The notes beneath the pieces were generated by a model. It ran no database searches and was not told where the DNA came from. It was given only the letters and a program-made list of their open reading frames with translations. Below, in pieces: positions 47,373 to 56,882 of a stretch of DNA of 64,000 nt. Numbering within the stretch: position 1 is the first letter of the stretch; the number at the start of each line of letters is the position of its first letter. The translations under genes and the position numbers were made by a program. The stretch is from Allosediminivita pacifica (GTDB lineage Bacteria; Pseudomonadota; Alphaproteobacteria; Rhodobacterales; Rhodobacteraceae), in contig NZ_QBKN01000021.1 of assembly GCF_003054175.1 (NCBI RefSeq), forward strand, positions 1 through 64,000, given 5' to 3'.

Positions 47373-48572
47373 TCAGGCGCGGCCCAACGCCGCCGCGATC
47401 CGGTCGGCCAGCCGGCGCGCCACCTCCACCTTGCCCGCGCGCGGCCATTCTTCCTGCCCGTCGCCGGAAATCAGCGTCACCGCGTTTTCGGTCCCGCCCA
47501 TGATCCCCGTGGCGGGCGACACGTCATTGGCCACGATCCAGTCGCAGCGCTTCCGCGCCCGCTTGGCGGTGGCATGGGCAATCACGTCGTCCGTCTCGGC
47601 GGCAAAACCCACCAAAAGCGTGGGCCGCCCCGCGCCCATCTGCGAGACTTCCGCCAGGATGTCCGGGTTCTCGGAGAAACGCAGCGCGGGCGCCCCGTCG
47701 GGCCCCTTCTTGATCTTCGACGCGCTCGCGCCCTCCACGTGCCAGTCCGCCACGGCGGCGGCAAAGACCCCGGCATCGGCGGGCAGCGCCGCCTTCACCG
47801 CATCGCGCATCTCGCGCGCCGTCTCGACCTCAATCACCTCGACGCCCGTCGGCCGCGGCGTCTCGGCCGGGCCGGTGACAAAGACCACCTCGGCGCCCAG
47901 ATCCCGCAGCGCCGCCGCGATCGCGCTGCCCTGCGCGCCCGACGACCGATTGGCGATGTAGCGCACCGGATCAATCGGCTCGTGCGTCGGCCCAGAGGTC
48001 ACCACGACCCGCCGCCCGCTCAGCGGCCCCGACGACAGCGCCGCCTCCACCGCCGCGACAATCTCGAAAGGCTCGCTCATGCGCCCGGGCCCGTATTCGC
48101 CGCAGGCCATGTCGCCCTCGTTCGGGCCGACCACGCGCACGCCGTCGCCCTGCAGCAGCGCAAGGTTGCGCCGCGTCGCGGGGTTCTCCCACATGCGCAC
48201 GTTCATGGCCGGCGCGATCATCACCGGCGTGTCCGTGGCCATCAACAGGGTCGAGGGCAGGTCGTCGGCCTGCCCGTTCGCCATCTTCGCCATGAGGTTC
48301 GCGGTCACCGGCGCCACCAGCACCAGGTCCGCCACGCGCGACAGCTGGATGTGCCCCATCTCGGATTCGTCGGTGAGATCGAAAAGCTCGGTATAGACCT
48401 TCTCTCCGGCCAGCGACGCCACCGTCAGCGGCGTCACGAACTCTCCCGCCGCCGCGGTCATCACGGGCGTCACCGCCGCACCGTCCTTGCGCAGCAACCG
48501 GATCAGTTCCGGCACCTTGTAGGCGGCGATTCCCCCGCCGATGATGAGAAGAATGCGCTTCCCCGTGAGCAT
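47373..48572 (-). CDS. coaBC: Bifunctional phosphopantothenoylcysteine decarboxylase/phosphopantothenate-cysteine ligase
   Basis: A 399-residue CoaBC that makes 4'-phosphopantetheine from phosphopantothenate and cysteine in coenzyme A synthesis. The CoaC half (1-180) has GGGIAAYK, the [12 protein letters not shown] motif of the decarboxylase, and the FMN-binding part. The CoaB half has [19 protein letters not shown] and the KIKKG motif. Start ATG 48572 with a second in-frame GTG one codon earlier. First gene of the coaBC-dut-moeB-M3 peptidase string, with an 82-base gap to dut. Confidence 0.95.
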   Translation of the reverse strand: MLTGKRILLIIGGGIAAYKVPELIRLLRKDGAAVTPVMTAAAGEFVTPLTVASLAGEKVYTELFDLTDESEMGHIQLSRVADLVLVAPVTANLMAKMANGQADDLPSTLLMATDTPVMIAPAMNVRMWENPATRRNLALLQGDGVRVVGPNEGDMACGEYGPGRMSEPFEIVAAVEAALSSGPLSGRRVVVTSGPTHEPIDPVRYIANRSSGAQGSAIAAALRDLGAEVVFVTGPAETPRPTGVEVIEVETAREMRDAVKAALPADAGVFAAAVADWHVEGASASKIKKGPDGAPALRFSENPDILAEVSQMGAGRPTLLVGFAAETDDVIAHATAKRARKRCDWIVANDVSPATGIMGGTENAVTLISGDGQEEWPRAGKVEVARRLADRIAAALGRA

Positions 48573-48683
48573 CACTTGCCGTCCCGATCCCGTGATCCGC
48601 CTACGACCTTAACAAGCCGTTAGCAGGCGCACCCTATCCTTTGAGGCTCGGAAAAGGAAAGCACCCGGGGTCGCACAGCCGCC

Positions 48684-49175
48684 ATGCAATTCGTCGACGA
48701 GGCCAGCACCAGCGCCGCCTGGGCCATGATCGGCCCGGTCATCGCCGCGCGCCAGGCCGCCGCGGCAGAGCGCGATGTCGAGACCCAGCAGGAACAGGCA
48801 AAGCAGCAGGTCGTGACCGAACTCAAGGCCCGCGACCGCGAGGTGCGCACCCACGAACAGGCGCATGCCGCGGTGGGGCGCCCCTTCACCGGCCAGCCGA
48901 GCTACACCTACCAGGCCGGCCCCGACGGCGGGCGCTATGCCGTGGGCGGCGAGGTGCCCATCGACGCCAGCCCGATCGAGGGCGATCCCGCCGCCACCAT
49001 CGCCAAGATGGAAATCGTCAAGGCTGCCGCCCTCGCCCCGGCGGAACCCTCCTCCGCCGACCGCAAGATCGCGGCCCTGGCCGATGCCAACCGCGCAAGG
49101 GCGCAGGCCGATCTCGCCGCCGAACGCGCCGCCGAAAGGCACGGCGACAGCAACGCCGTCGACCTGCGCTTCTAG
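48684..49175 (+). CDS. Putative metalloprotease CJM1_0395/SprA family
   Basis: A 163-residue protein recognised by the compact motif VRTHEQAHAAVGR, in which the HEQAH (HExxH) can bind zinc, followed by YTYQAGPDGGRYAVGGEVPI. This is the signature of the small SprA-like putative metalloprotease family. The flanks are Ala/Glu-rich coiled-coil-like helices (QEQAKQQVVTELKARDREV, ANRARAQADLAAERAAER). The substrate is not known. No signal peptide is seen. Convergent with the chaN-like gene, with four bases between stops. Confidence 0.8.
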   Translation: MQFVDEASTSAAWAMIGPVIAARQAAAAERDVETQQEQAKQQVVTELKARDREVRTHEQAHAAVGRPFTGQPSYTYQAGPDGGRYAVGGEVPIDASPIEGDPAATIAKMEIVKAAALAPAEPSSADRKIAALADANRARAQADLAAERAAERHGDSNAVDLRF

Positions 49176-49179
49176 GGGA

Positions 49180-49968
49180 TCAGCCCTCTTCCGTGGCGAA
49201 AGCCGCGCAGGGGTCCTCGCGCTCCACCGGGTCGGTGATCTCGACCGCGTCGAACCCACCCTCGGGCGCCCCCGTGGGCGTCTCACCCTGCCCCAGCGAG
49301 TGCACCGTCACCTCCGGCGCGACACGGGCCAGCGCCGCCGGCGCGCCCCAGTCCTTGCGGGCATGACCGTTGCCGGTGATGACCACCACCGGCCCGCCGG
49401 TGTCCTCGAGTGCCTGCAACGCGGCCTGCGCCAGCCGCGCGTCGCGCAGCCGCTGCACCTCGACCATCATCGGCAGCATCTCGACCGGCAGAGCGTCGCA
49501 ATGCGCCGCCATCTGCATCTCTTCCCGACTGGCCTGCTGATCTTCGGGCAGCGGCTCGGTCAGACCGTAGCGGGCCGCTTCCTCGCCAAAGACACCCTCG
49601 GCCCCGGCCTCCATCGCCCGCCGCGCCAGATCCCGCGGCACCGCGGCCCCGTAAACCGAGGCCTCTGGCGCCGCCGCGAAGATCGGATGATACATCGCGA
49701 AGTCCGGCCAGCCGCTGTCGCTCCACACCAGTGCCGCGCCAAGCGCATCGGCGTCCCCGACAAGCGCGGGTGTCACCTTTTCAGCCTGCTCGGGCGTCAG
49801 CATCTCGAAGACAAGCGCCACTGGCGCCACCTCGCGGACGATTTCGGCCTGACGGGCGTGATGGTGGGGATTGTCGTGCTGCTCTCCAAGGAACAGCACA
49901 TCGGCCTCACCAAAAGCGGCCGACGCAATGGCCGGCCACAGGGTAAGCAGGAAGATAAGGCGCCTCAT
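49180..49968 (-). CDS. ChaN-type haem-binding lipoprotein-like protein (PF04187)
   Basis: A 262-residue exported protein with an N-terminal hydrophobic signal (RRLIFLLTLWPAIASA) and the ChaN domain: FLGEQHDNPHHH near the start (the His/Glu region expected to hold haem or metal), then LVFEMLTPEQAE and GNGHARKDWGAP. No lipobox Cys is present, so it is secreted rather than lipid-anchored. ChaN-like proteins take part in iron/haem uptake in Campylobacter. Its start overlaps the rpoH stop by four bases. Confidence 0.88.
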   Translation of the reverse strand: MRRLIFLLTLWPAIASAAFGEADVLFLGEQHDNPHHHARQAEIVREVAPVALVFEMLTPEQAEKVTPALVGDADALGAALVWSDSGWPDFAMYHPIFAAAPEASVYGAAVPRDLARRAMEAGAEGVFGEEAARYGLTEPLPEDQQASREEMQMAAHCDALPVEMLPMMVEVQRLRDARLAQAALQALEDTGGPVVVITGNGHARKDWGAPAALARVAPEVTVHSLGQGETPTGAPEGGFDAVEITDPVEREDPCAAFATEEG

Positions 49969-50843
49969 GCGAGGAAGTGTCGCACCTCGCCGCTCTGGTT
50001 TTCAAGCGACTTGCGCATCTTCGTGAAGGCCGCCGCCTCGAGCTGCCGGACACGCTCCTTGGACAGGCCCAGCTCCGTGCCGAGCGACTCCAGCGTCCGC
50101 CCGTCCTCGCGTAGCTTTCGCTCGCGCACGATGAACCGCTCGCGTTCGTTCAGCGCGCCCATCGCCGACACCAGCCAATCACGTAGCTGCTGCGTGTCAT
50201 GGCTGTTCTCGACGATCTGGGCGGCCTGATCGCCCTCGTCTTCCAGCGCCTCGATCCACTCGCGACCCTCGTCCTCGGTCGATTGGGTCGCGTTCAGCGA
50301 ATAATCGGAGCCCGAAAGCCGGCCTTCCATCATCTCCACGTCCGTGAGCGGAACGCCGATCTCGGTGGCGATCATCTGGCGCAGCTGGTGCTTGTCGAGG
50401 CTCTCACCAGTCGAGGCCGCCTCGCGTTCCAGCCGGGCCTGAACGCGGCGCATGTTGAAAAACAGTGACTTCTGATTGCTCGTAGACCCGGTCCGCACCA
50501 TCGACCAGTTGCGCATCACGTAATCCTGGATGCTCGCCTTGATCCACCAGACAGCGTAGGTCGAAAACCGCACGCCCCTGTCGGGGTCGAACTTGTCGGC
50601 GGCCTTCATCAGGCCAAGCCCGGCCTCCTGGATAAGATCGTTCATCGGCGCGCCGTAGCGCTTGAACTTGGCGGCCATCGAAATGGCCAGCCGCATGTAG
50701 GCGGTGATCAGCCTGTGAAGCGCCTGTTCATCGCGCTCGTCGCGCCAGGCGTATGCCAGCTTCAGTTCGGTTTCAGCGTCCAGCAGTTCAGCCTTCATGG
50801 CGCGGCGGGACAGGGTTTGGTCATTGAATGCGTCGAGTGCCAT
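49965..50843 (-). CDS. rpoH: RNA polymerase sigma-32 factor (RpoH2 type)
   Basis: A 292-residue sigma factor of the RpoH family. Region 2 has NDLIQEAGLGLMKAADKFDP and the DNA-binding YAVWWIKASIQDYVMRNWS; an RpoH-box-like segment reads QKSLFFNMRR; the region 4 helix-turn-helix reads TLESLGTELGLSKERVRQLE. In rhodobacters the RpoH paralogue of this type (RpoH2) is made in response to singlet oxygen and other oxidants through RpoE. A candidate RpoE-type promoter is seen upstream (50897-50925). The stop overlaps the ChaN-type gene start by four bases. Confidence 0.95.
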   Translation of the reverse strand: MALDAFNDQTLSRRAMKAELLDAETELKLAYAWRDERDEQALHRLITAYMRLAISMAAKFKRYGAPMNDLIQEAGLGLMKAADKFDPDRGVRFSTYAVWWIKASIQDYVMRNWSMVRTGSTSNQKSLFFNMRRVQARLEREAASTGESLDKHQLRQMIATEIGVPLTDVEMMEGRLSGSDYSLNATQSTEDEGREWIEALEDEGDQAAQIVENSHDTQQLRDWLVSAMGALNERERFIVRERKLREDGRTLESLGTELGLSKERVRQLEAAAFTKMRKSLENQSGEVRHFLA

Positions 50844-50896
50844 GGTCGCTCCCCAGGTCGGCCGCGGTGCGGCAATCTCTGTTGGCCTTCACCTAG

Positions 50897-50925
50897 TCTT
50901 ACGGGCCAAGAACGTTTCTGGATGA
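50897..50925 (-). promoter_or_regulatory. Candidate RpoE (ECF)-type promoter of rpoH
   Basis: On the minus strand, TCATCC (50920-50925) and TAAGA (50897-50901) are separated by 18 bases. This is close to the rhodobacterial RpoE pattern as I remember it (TGATCC, 18 bases, TAAGA), with one mismatch in the -35 element. It lies about 54 bases before the rpoH start. The spacing and sense are consistent with RpoE-ChrR control. Confidence 0.5.
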
Positions 50926-51078
50926 CTGCAGGTTGCAAAAAAGTTTCCGGGCGATGCGAGCATCCGCAATGTCGGTTCACGATCCGTTAACAGTCGCCTC
51001 ACATCTCGAAATTTCCCATATCCATCGGCACCAACTAATCTGGGACGGCGTAACCTGCGCAGACGGAAGGAAATCAGG

Positions 51079-51957
51079 ATGACCGGCACGCTCATCATCG
51101 GCGATTACGCCCATTCAAGCTGGTCGCTGCGCGGCTGGCTGCTCTTCGAGAAATTCGGCCTGTCCCCCGAAATCAGACTACTGGACTTCAAGGAAAGCAG
51201 CGTCGCCGCCCAACTTCAGAAGGTCCGCCCGGCCCGCACCGTCCCGACCTGGATCGCGCCCGAGGGCACGGTGGTTTGGGACAGCCTCGCCATCGCCGAG
51301 GAACTGGCCGCCCGTCACCCCGAGGCCGGCCTCTGGCCCGATGCCCCCGGCCTGCGCGCCACCGCACGCAGCCTCGCCGCCGAAATGCACTCCGGATTCA
51401 CCGCCCTGCGCCAGGCCTGCCCCATGAACCTGCGCGCCGCCTACCAGGGCTTTACTCCCTCGGAGGCCGTCATCGCAGATCTCGTGCGCATCGCCGACCT
51501 CTGGTCCTTCGCGCTCGAGGCATCGGGCGGCCCCTGGCTCTGCGGAGAATACTCCGCCGCCGACGCCTTCTTCGCACCGGTCGCCACGCGCGTTGCGACA
51601 TTCGACCTGCCCCTGCCCACGCCGGCCTATGACTACGTCGCCGCCCACCTGACCGACCCGGCCTTACGCCGATGGCGCGCCATGGGGCTGGTCCGGGGCC
51701 AGCACCTGCCATGGTACCACTTCGACCTGCCCGAACGCCCCTGGCCCGGTCCGACACCGCGCCCGGCCCGCCCCGTGGAGGAGGGCACGCCCGAGAACGA
51801 CGCCTGCCCCTACTCCGGCAAGTCCCCCACCTATCTCATGGAATGCGAGAGCCGCATCTTCGGCTTCTGCAACCCCACATGTCGGGACAAGACCGTGGCC
51901 GACCCCGATGCCTGGCCGCAGGTGGCGGGCTGGCTCGACAGCGACCGCGCCGCCTGA
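51079..51957 (+). CDS. Glutathione S-transferase with a C-terminal Cys-rich zinc-ribbon-like module
   Basis: A 292-residue protein. Residues 1-75 form a GST N-terminal thioredoxin domain (IIGDYAHSSWSLRGWLL, with RTVPTWIAPEG at the cis-Pro), and 85-205 a helical GST C-terminal domain. After a Pro-rich linker (PERPWPGPTPRPARPVEE), the last 45 residues contain four Cys in the order ACPYSG, MEC, GFC and PTC, ending DKTVADPDAWPQVAGWL. These can hold a metal such as zinc. The gene is divergent from rpoH. Function of the tail unknown. Confidence 0.82.
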   Translation: MTGTLIIGDYAHSSWSLRGWLLFEKFGLSPEIRLLDFKESSVAAQLQKVRPARTVPTWIAPEGTVVWDSLAIAEELAARHPEAGLWPDAPGLRATARSLAAEMHSGFTALRQACPMNLRAAYQGFTPSEAVIADLVRIADLWSFALEASGGPWLCGEYSAADAFFAPVATRVATFDLPLPTPAYDYVAAHLTDPALRRWRAMGLVRGQHLPWYHFDLPERPWPGPTPRPARPVEEGTPENDACPYSGKSPTYLMECESRIFGFCNPTCRDKTVADPDAWPQVAGWLDSDRAA

Positions 51958-52029
51958 TCCCACCCGCGTTAACCAACTTCTAACCATGTCTCCCCCACCC
52001 TGCCCATCGGGCTCAGGGAAAGGGGTGGC

Positions 52030-53544
52030 ATGGTCTCACACGCCTACACGGTCGCGTTCGAGGGGGTCGAGGCCCGCACGGTCGAGGTGCAATGCGCGCT
52101 CTCGCCCGGCACGCCCGCCTTTTCCATCGTGGGCTTGCCCGACAAGGCCGTGTCCGAGGCGCGCGATCGCGTCCGCGCCGCCCTCACCGCGCTCTCCATC
52201 GCACTGCCCTCCAAGCGCATCACGGTAAACCTCTCGCCCGCCGACATGCCCAAGGAGGGCTCGCACTTCGACCTGCCCATCGCCATGGCCCTGCTGGCCG
52301 CGCTCGAAATCCTGCCGCACGAGGTCGTCGCCCAGACCGTTTCCCTGGGCGAACTCTCCCTCGACGGCTCGCTCGTACCCGTGATCGGCGCCCTGCCCGC
52401 CGCCATGACCGCCGCCGCCGAGGGCAAGGTGCTGGTCTGCCCCCGCGCCTCCGGCGCCGAGGCCGCCTGGGTCGAGGCCTGCCCCGTCATCGGCGCGGGC
52501 GATCTCATGGAGGCGGTGCGCCATTTCACCGGTCAGGCGGTGATCGAACCGGCCCGCCCCGGCGAGGTGCACGAGGATCCCTCGGGCCGCGACCTGCGCG
52601 ATGTGAAGGGGCAGGAACGAGCCAAGCGCGCCCTTGAAATAGCCGCCGCCGGGCGCCACCACCTGCTTATGCTGGGCTCGCCGGGCTCGGGCAAGTCGAT
52701 GCTCGCCGCCCGCATGCCCGGCCTGCTGCCGCCGCTCACCCCGTCCGAAGCGCTGGAAACCTCGATGATCCACTCGCTCGCCGGACTGCTGGACGAGGGC
52801 GGCATCTCGCGCACGCGCCCCTTCCGCGAACCGCACCATACGGCCTCCATGCCCGCCATCGTCGGCGGCGGCCGCTCCGCCCGGCCAGGCGAGATCAGCC
52901 TCGCCCACAACGGCGTGCTCTTCCTTGACGAACTGCCCGAATTTCCCCGCGCCGTGCTGGAAACCCTGCGCCAGCCCATCGAAAGCGGCACGGTCATGGT
53001 GGCCCGCGCCAATGCCCACGTCAGCTACCCCTGCCGTTTCCTGCTGGTGGCCGCCGCAAATCCCTGCCGCTGCGGCCACCTCATGGACGCCTCCCGCGCC
53101 TGCAACCGAGCCCCCAATTGCGGTGCCGATTACATGGGCCGCATCTCGGGCCCTCTCATGGACCGCTTCGACCTGCGCCTCGAGGTGCCGCCCGTCGCCT
53201 TCACCGATCTCGACCTGCCCCCGGCCGCCGAAGGATCGGCCGAGGTCGCCGCCCGCGTGGCCCTGGCCCGCGACCGGCAAAGCGCGCGCTTCCGCAACGC
53301 GCCGACCTGCCGCACCAACGCAGATGCCGAAGGCCGCTTGCTCGAAGAGATCGCGACGCCCGAAGCCGCCGGGAAAGAATTGCTGGCCAAGGCCGCCGAC
53401 CGCTTCGGCCTCACGGCGCGGGGCTATCACCGGGTGCTGCGCGTGGCCCGCACGCTCGCCGACCTCGAAGGTGTCGACACCGTGCGCCGCGCCGACGTGG
53501 CCGAGGCGCTCAGCTACCGCCTGGTTTCGCTGGAACCGGCCTGA
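52030..53544 (+). CDS. comM: ComM/YifB-family Mg-chelatase-like AAA+ ATPase
   Basis: A 504-residue protein. An N-terminal Lon-protease-like domain is followed by an AAA+ ATPase (Walker A GSPGSGKSMLAARMPGLL, Walker B HNGVLFLDELPEF) and the C-terminal YifB/ComM region. ComM promotes branch migration during natural transformation, and YifB homologues are common. No competence genes are near. The last 35 bases overlap the convergent alpha/beta hydrolase gene. Confidence 0.93.
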   Translation: MVSHAYTVAFEGVEARTVEVQCALSPGTPAFSIVGLPDKAVSEARDRVRAALTALSIALPSKRITVNLSPADMPKEGSHFDLPIAMALLAALEILPHEVVAQTVSLGELSLDGSLVPVIGALPAAMTAAAEGKVLVCPRASGAEAAWVEACPVIGAGDLMEAVRHFTGQAVIEPARPGEVHEDPSGRDLRDVKGQERAKRALEIAAAGRHHLLMLGSPGSGKSMLAARMPGLLPPLTPSEALETSMIHSLAGLLDEGGISRTRPFREPHHTASMPAIVGGGRSARPGEISLAHNGVLFLDELPEFPRAVLETLRQPIESGTVMVARANAHVSYPCRFLLVAAANPCRCGHLMDASRACNRAPNCGADYMGRISGPLMDRFDLRLEVPPVAFTDLDLPPAAEGSAEVAARVALARDRQSARFRNAPTCRTNADAEGRLLEEIATPEAAGKELLAKAADRFGLTARGYHRVLRVARTLADLEGVDTVRRADVAEALSYRLVSLEPA

Positions 53545-54424
53545 GGCATTCCCGCACGAAGACAGCCGCGCGGCGCAGGGTCTGCCGCGCCTCGGGAAAC
53601 CAGCCCAGGAAATAAGGCCATACGTGCGGCGCCACCGGGTGCACCATGCGCCGGACTTCACTGCCTGCCTGCTCCAGCCGGTCCGCCAGTCGCGCCGCAT
53701 CATCGCGCAGGATCTCGGTTTGCGACCAGGCGATGAAGACCGGCGGCGGGGTGGGGAAATCCGCCCAAAGCGGCGAGGCGCGGGGATCGGCGGGATCGGC
53801 CTCGCCCAGCCAGATCTCCGCCAGCTCCCCGATGCGCCCCACCGGCAGCAGCGCATCGGCCTCAGCGTTCTCGGTCAGGGACGCGCCGCTCAGCGTGAGA
53901 TCTGTCCAGGGCGAGAAAAGCACCGCGCCCGCAGGCGGTGTGCCCCGCTGGCAAAGCCACGCGAGCAACCCGGCGGCAAGCCCGCCGCCCGCGGAATCCC
54001 CGCCGATCACCACGTCTTCGGGCCGGTAGCCCTCGGCCATCAGCCGCTCCCAGGCGGCGCGCGCATCCTCGACCGCCGCCGGAAACCGCGCCTCCTGTGC
54101 AAGCCGGTAGTCCGGCGCGCAGACCTCGACCCCGGCCAGCCGCGACAGGCGCCCCAGCATGGCACGGTGCGTGCGCGGGCTGCCCGCCACGTAGCCGCCG
54201 CCGTGAAACCAAAGGATAACGCGCCGCGGCGCGCAGGGCCCCTGAGAGAACCAGTGCATCCCTCCGGGCCGCACGACATGGCGCAGGAAGGGCGGCGGCC
54301 GAAACAGAAATCGGGCGCCGCGCTCCATGTCGCGCGCCGCCACCTCAGGCGTCGGGGTTCGTGCCAGTCGGGGCCGCGCCGTGTGGCGCAGCAGCATGTT
54401 GAAGAAATGGAGCCGCCGGCTCAT
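53510..54424 (-). CDS. Alpha/beta hydrolase (HSL/esterase-like)
   Basis: A 304-residue alpha/beta hydrolase of the hormone-sensitive-lipase family: the oxyanion-hole motif HGGGYVAGS, the nucleophile elbow GDSAGGGL, and a catalytic His near [13 protein letters not shown]. The acid is expected in between. It should be an esterase or lipase for short acyl chains; substrate unknown. The start overlaps the gshB stop by four bases, and the 3' end overlaps the comM 3' end by 35 bases. Confidence 0.88.
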   Translation of the reverse strand: MSRRLHFFNMLLRHTARPRLARTPTPEVAARDMERGARFLFRPPPFLRHVVRPGGMHWFSQGPCAPRRVILWFHGGGYVAGSPRTHRAMLGRLSRLAGVEVCAPDYRLAQEARFPAAVEDARAAWERLMAEGYRPEDVVIGGDSAGGGLAAGLLAWLCQRGTPPAGAVLFSPWTDLTLSGASLTENAEADALLPVGRIGELAEIWLGEADPADPRASPLWADFPTPPPVFIAWSQTEILRDDAARLADRLEQAGSEVRRMVHPVAPHVWPYFLGWFPEARQTLRRAAVFVRECLRPVPAKPGGS

Positions 54425-55356
54425 CCCGTGCGGGCTTCCACCGCCTCCCAGATGCGGGCGGCGACGTTGATCCCGTCGAAGCGCTCGAGTTCCTGGATGC
54501 CGGTGGGCGAGGTCACGTTGATCTCGGTCAGGTAGTCCCCGATCACGTCGATGCCAACCAGAACCTGCCCCTTCTCCTTCAGCAGCGGCCCGATCGCCTC
54601 ACAGATCTCGTGATCGCGCGGGGTCAGGTCCACCTTCTCGGGCCGACCGCCCACGTGCATGTTCGACCGCACCTCGCCCTTCGCGGGCACGCGGTTGATC
54701 GCGCCGACCGCCTCGCCGTCGACAAGGATGATGCGCTTGTCGCCCTTGCTCACCGCCGGCAGGTATTTCTGCACGATCAGCGGTTCGCGCGAAAACCCGG
54801 TGAACATCTCGTAGAGCGAACTCAGGTTGCCGTCGCCCACGCCCAGCCGGAACACCCCGGCCCCGCCGTTGCCGTAGAGCGGCTTGACGATCATGTCGCC
54901 ATGGCGCTCGCGGAAGGCGCGCAGCGTGGCAAGGTCCCGCGCGATGGCCGTGGGCGGCGTCAGGTCCGGAAAATCCAGCACCAGCAGCTTCTCGGGGTAA
55001 TTCCGCACCCAGAAGGGGTCGTTGACCACAAGCGTGCCCGGCGCCAGCCGGTCAAGAAGATGCGTCGTGGTGATATAATGCATGTCGAAGGGCGGATCCT
55101 GGCGCAGCCAGACCACGTCGAAATCCGCAAGGTCGGCGTGTTCCCAGTCGCCAAGCGTGACGTGATCGCCCTTCACCCGGCGCAGCTCCATCTTGCGCAG
55201 CCGCGCGGTGATGCGACCCTCCTCGTAGGCGAGGTGGTCGGGCGGGTAGTAGTAGATCTCGTGGCCCCGCGCCTGCGCCTCCTCGGCGAGGCGATAGGTG
55301 GTGTCGGCGTCGATATCGACGGACTCGATCGGGTCCATCTGAAAGGCGATCTTCAT
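54421..55356 (-). CDS. gshB: Glutathione synthetase
   Basis: A 311-residue ATP-grasp glutathione synthetase that joins gamma-glutamylcysteine and glycine. It starts [21 protein letters not shown]-grasp residues are visible in [18 protein letters not shown] and the metal-binding end [20 protein letters not shown] 55356 is used since the conserved N-terminus begins there. It follows yraN by 60 bases and couples to the alpha/beta hydrolase. Confidence 0.96.
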   Translation of the reverse strand: MKIAFQMDPIESVDIDADTTYRLAEEAQARGHEIYYYPPDHLAYEEGRITARLRKMELRRVKGDHVTLGDWEHADLADFDVVWLRQDPPFDMHYITTTHLLDRLAPGTLVVNDPFWVRNYPEKLLVLDFPDLTPPTAIARDLATLRAFRERHGDMIVKPLYGNGGAGVFRLGVGDGNLSSLYEMFTGFSREPLIVQKYLPAVSKGDKRIILVDGEAVGAINRVPAKGEVRSNMHVGGRPEKVDLTPRDHEICEAIGPLLKEKGQVLVGIDVIGDYLTEINVTSPTGIQELERFDGINVAARIWEAVEARTG

Positions 55357-55416
55357 CGCGGGCCTCCCGGTTGCGCGCCATCTACATGGCCCAGCCACCG
55401 GGGAGGTTCAATCCCG

Positions 55417-55809
55417 TCACATCCAGGCGAAGGCATTCTCGCGCAGCTCGACCGAGCCGTGGGCATCGACCAGGGCAAGATCGACGCGGAAATCGGTGAG
55501 CGACCCGCGCGGCCCGGCAAAGGCGTATTCCTCCGCGGCGGCAAAGATGCGCCCGACCTGCCGCGTCGTGATGCGAGCAGCCGCGGCTGCGAAACTGCGG
55601 CTTTTCTTCACCTCGACAAAGATCAACGCCCCGTCCTTTTCCGCAATCAGGTCGATTTCGCCCGCCCGGCCCCGCCAGCGCCGCCGCAGGACGGTGCAGC
55701 CCTGCCGCTCGTATTCGGCAGCCACGCCATCCTCGGCGGCGCAGCCTGCATGGTAACTGGTCAGCCCACGAAGCTGGCGGCCTGCATCCGGCATCACGTC
55801 AAACGGCAT
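55417..55809 (-). CDS. yraN: UPF0102/YraN-family endonuclease-like protein
   Basis: A 130-residue YraN protein with the endonuclease-like core: GCAAEDGVAAEYERQGC, then RAGEIDLIAEKDGALIFVEV with the PD-(D/E)xK-type acidic residues and Lys (VEVKKSRSF). It is a conserved partner of the rsmI-lppC-gshB locus with a proposed role in DNA or RNA processing. Between rsmI (upstream) and gshB (downstream), same strand. Confidence 0.92.
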   Translation of the reverse strand: MPFDVMPDAGRQLRGLTSYHAGCAAEDGVAAEYERQGCTVLRRRWRGRAGEIDLIAEKDGALIFVEVKKSRSFAAAAARITTRQVGRIFAAAEEYAFAGPRGSLTDFRVDLALVDAHGSVELRENAFAWM

Positions 55810-55928
55810 CCATCCCTCCTCATCCGCAGGCCCGCGTGAGCCCAGTCAAGTCCACCAGAGCCCGGCGGATCCACACGCGCCCTTCAATTCCAGACACGAC
55901 CGCCCCGAAAGCGCCCCAGGACCGAACC

Positions 55929-56795
55929 CTAGTCCTCCGCCTCCGAAGCAAGCCGCATGGCAAGCTGGTAGACCTCGCGCTTCGGCCGCCCGAGATCGCG
56001 TGACACGCTGGCGGCGGCATCCCTCACGGACATGTCCTCCAGCGCAAGTTTCACCGCCTGTTCTACATCCGTTTCACTAATATTCCCCGAATCCCCCTTC
56101 CCGATCAGCAGCACCATCTCGCCCTTCAGGGTTCGCTCCGTGGCGGCCTCGGCCAGTTCGTCCAGCGTCCCGGTCAGCACCTCCTCGAACTTCTTGGTCA
56201 GCTCCCGGCAGAGCGCACCGGGTCTCTCGCCGCCCATCACCTCGGCAGCATCGCGCAGCGCCGCCGCCACACGTTTGGGGGATTCGTAGAGCACAAGCGT
56301 CGCCGGCACGCCCGCCAGTTCGCCCAGCGCCTTGCGCCGCGCGCCCTTGGCATTGGGCAGGAAGCCCGCAAAAAGGAACCGGTCCGTGGGCAGCCCCGCC
56401 ACGGTCAGCGCCGTCAGCACCGCCGAGGCGCCGGGCGCGCTGGTCACCGGGTAGCCGGCCTCGCGCGCCGCGCGCACCAGATCGAACCCCGGGTCCGACA
56501 CCAGCGGCGTGCCCGCCTCCGAGGCATAGACCACCGACTGCCCCGCCTCGAGCGCCGCCAGAAGCCGCGGCCGCGCCCGGTCACCGTTGTGCTCGTGGTA
56601 GGCCACCACCTGCCGCTCGCCCAGCGGCACACCGTGAATCTCCATGAGCTTGCGCAGGCTGCGCGTGTCCTCCGCGGCCAGCACATCGGCCCCCCGCAGC
56701 AGGTCCAGCGCCCTCAGCGTGATGTCCCGGGCGTTGCCGATCGGCACCGCGACAAGGTGCAGCCCCCGCGGAACCTGCGCGTTTTCACCGATCAT
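55929..56795 (-). CDS. rsmI: 16S rRNA (cytidine-2'-O)-methyltransferase RsmI
   Basis: A 288-residue RsmI that methylates the 2'-O of C1402 in 16S rRNA. The SAM-binding tetrapyrrole-methylase fold is shown by LVAVPIGNARDITLRALDLL, AAEDTRSLRKL, and the ASEAGTPLVSDPG motif. ATG 56795 lies one codon after an in-frame GTG; AAGGG precedes it. Divergent from the lppC-type gene, the usual arrangement. Next downstream gene is yraN. Confidence 0.95.
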   Translation of the reverse strand: MIGENAQVPRGLHLVAVPIGNARDITLRALDLLRGADVLAAEDTRSLRKLMEIHGVPLGERQVVAYHEHNGDRARPRLLAALEAGQSVVYASEAGTPLVSDPGFDLVRAAREAGYPVTSAPGASAVLTALTVAGLPTDRFLFAGFLPNAKGARRKALGELAGVPATLVLYESPKRVAAALRDAAEVMGGERPGALCRELTKKFEEVLTGTLDELAEAATERTLKGEMVLLIGKGDSGNISETDVEQAVKLALEDMSVRDAAASVSRDLGRPKREVYQLAMRLASEAED

Positions 56796-56882
56796 CACTG
56801 GACCCTTCTCTGTGCTCGTCTATGCTCTCCCGGCATCTCCGGCCCCTCCGGGTGCCTGCAAGACGAGGGAGTTCTACTCACC

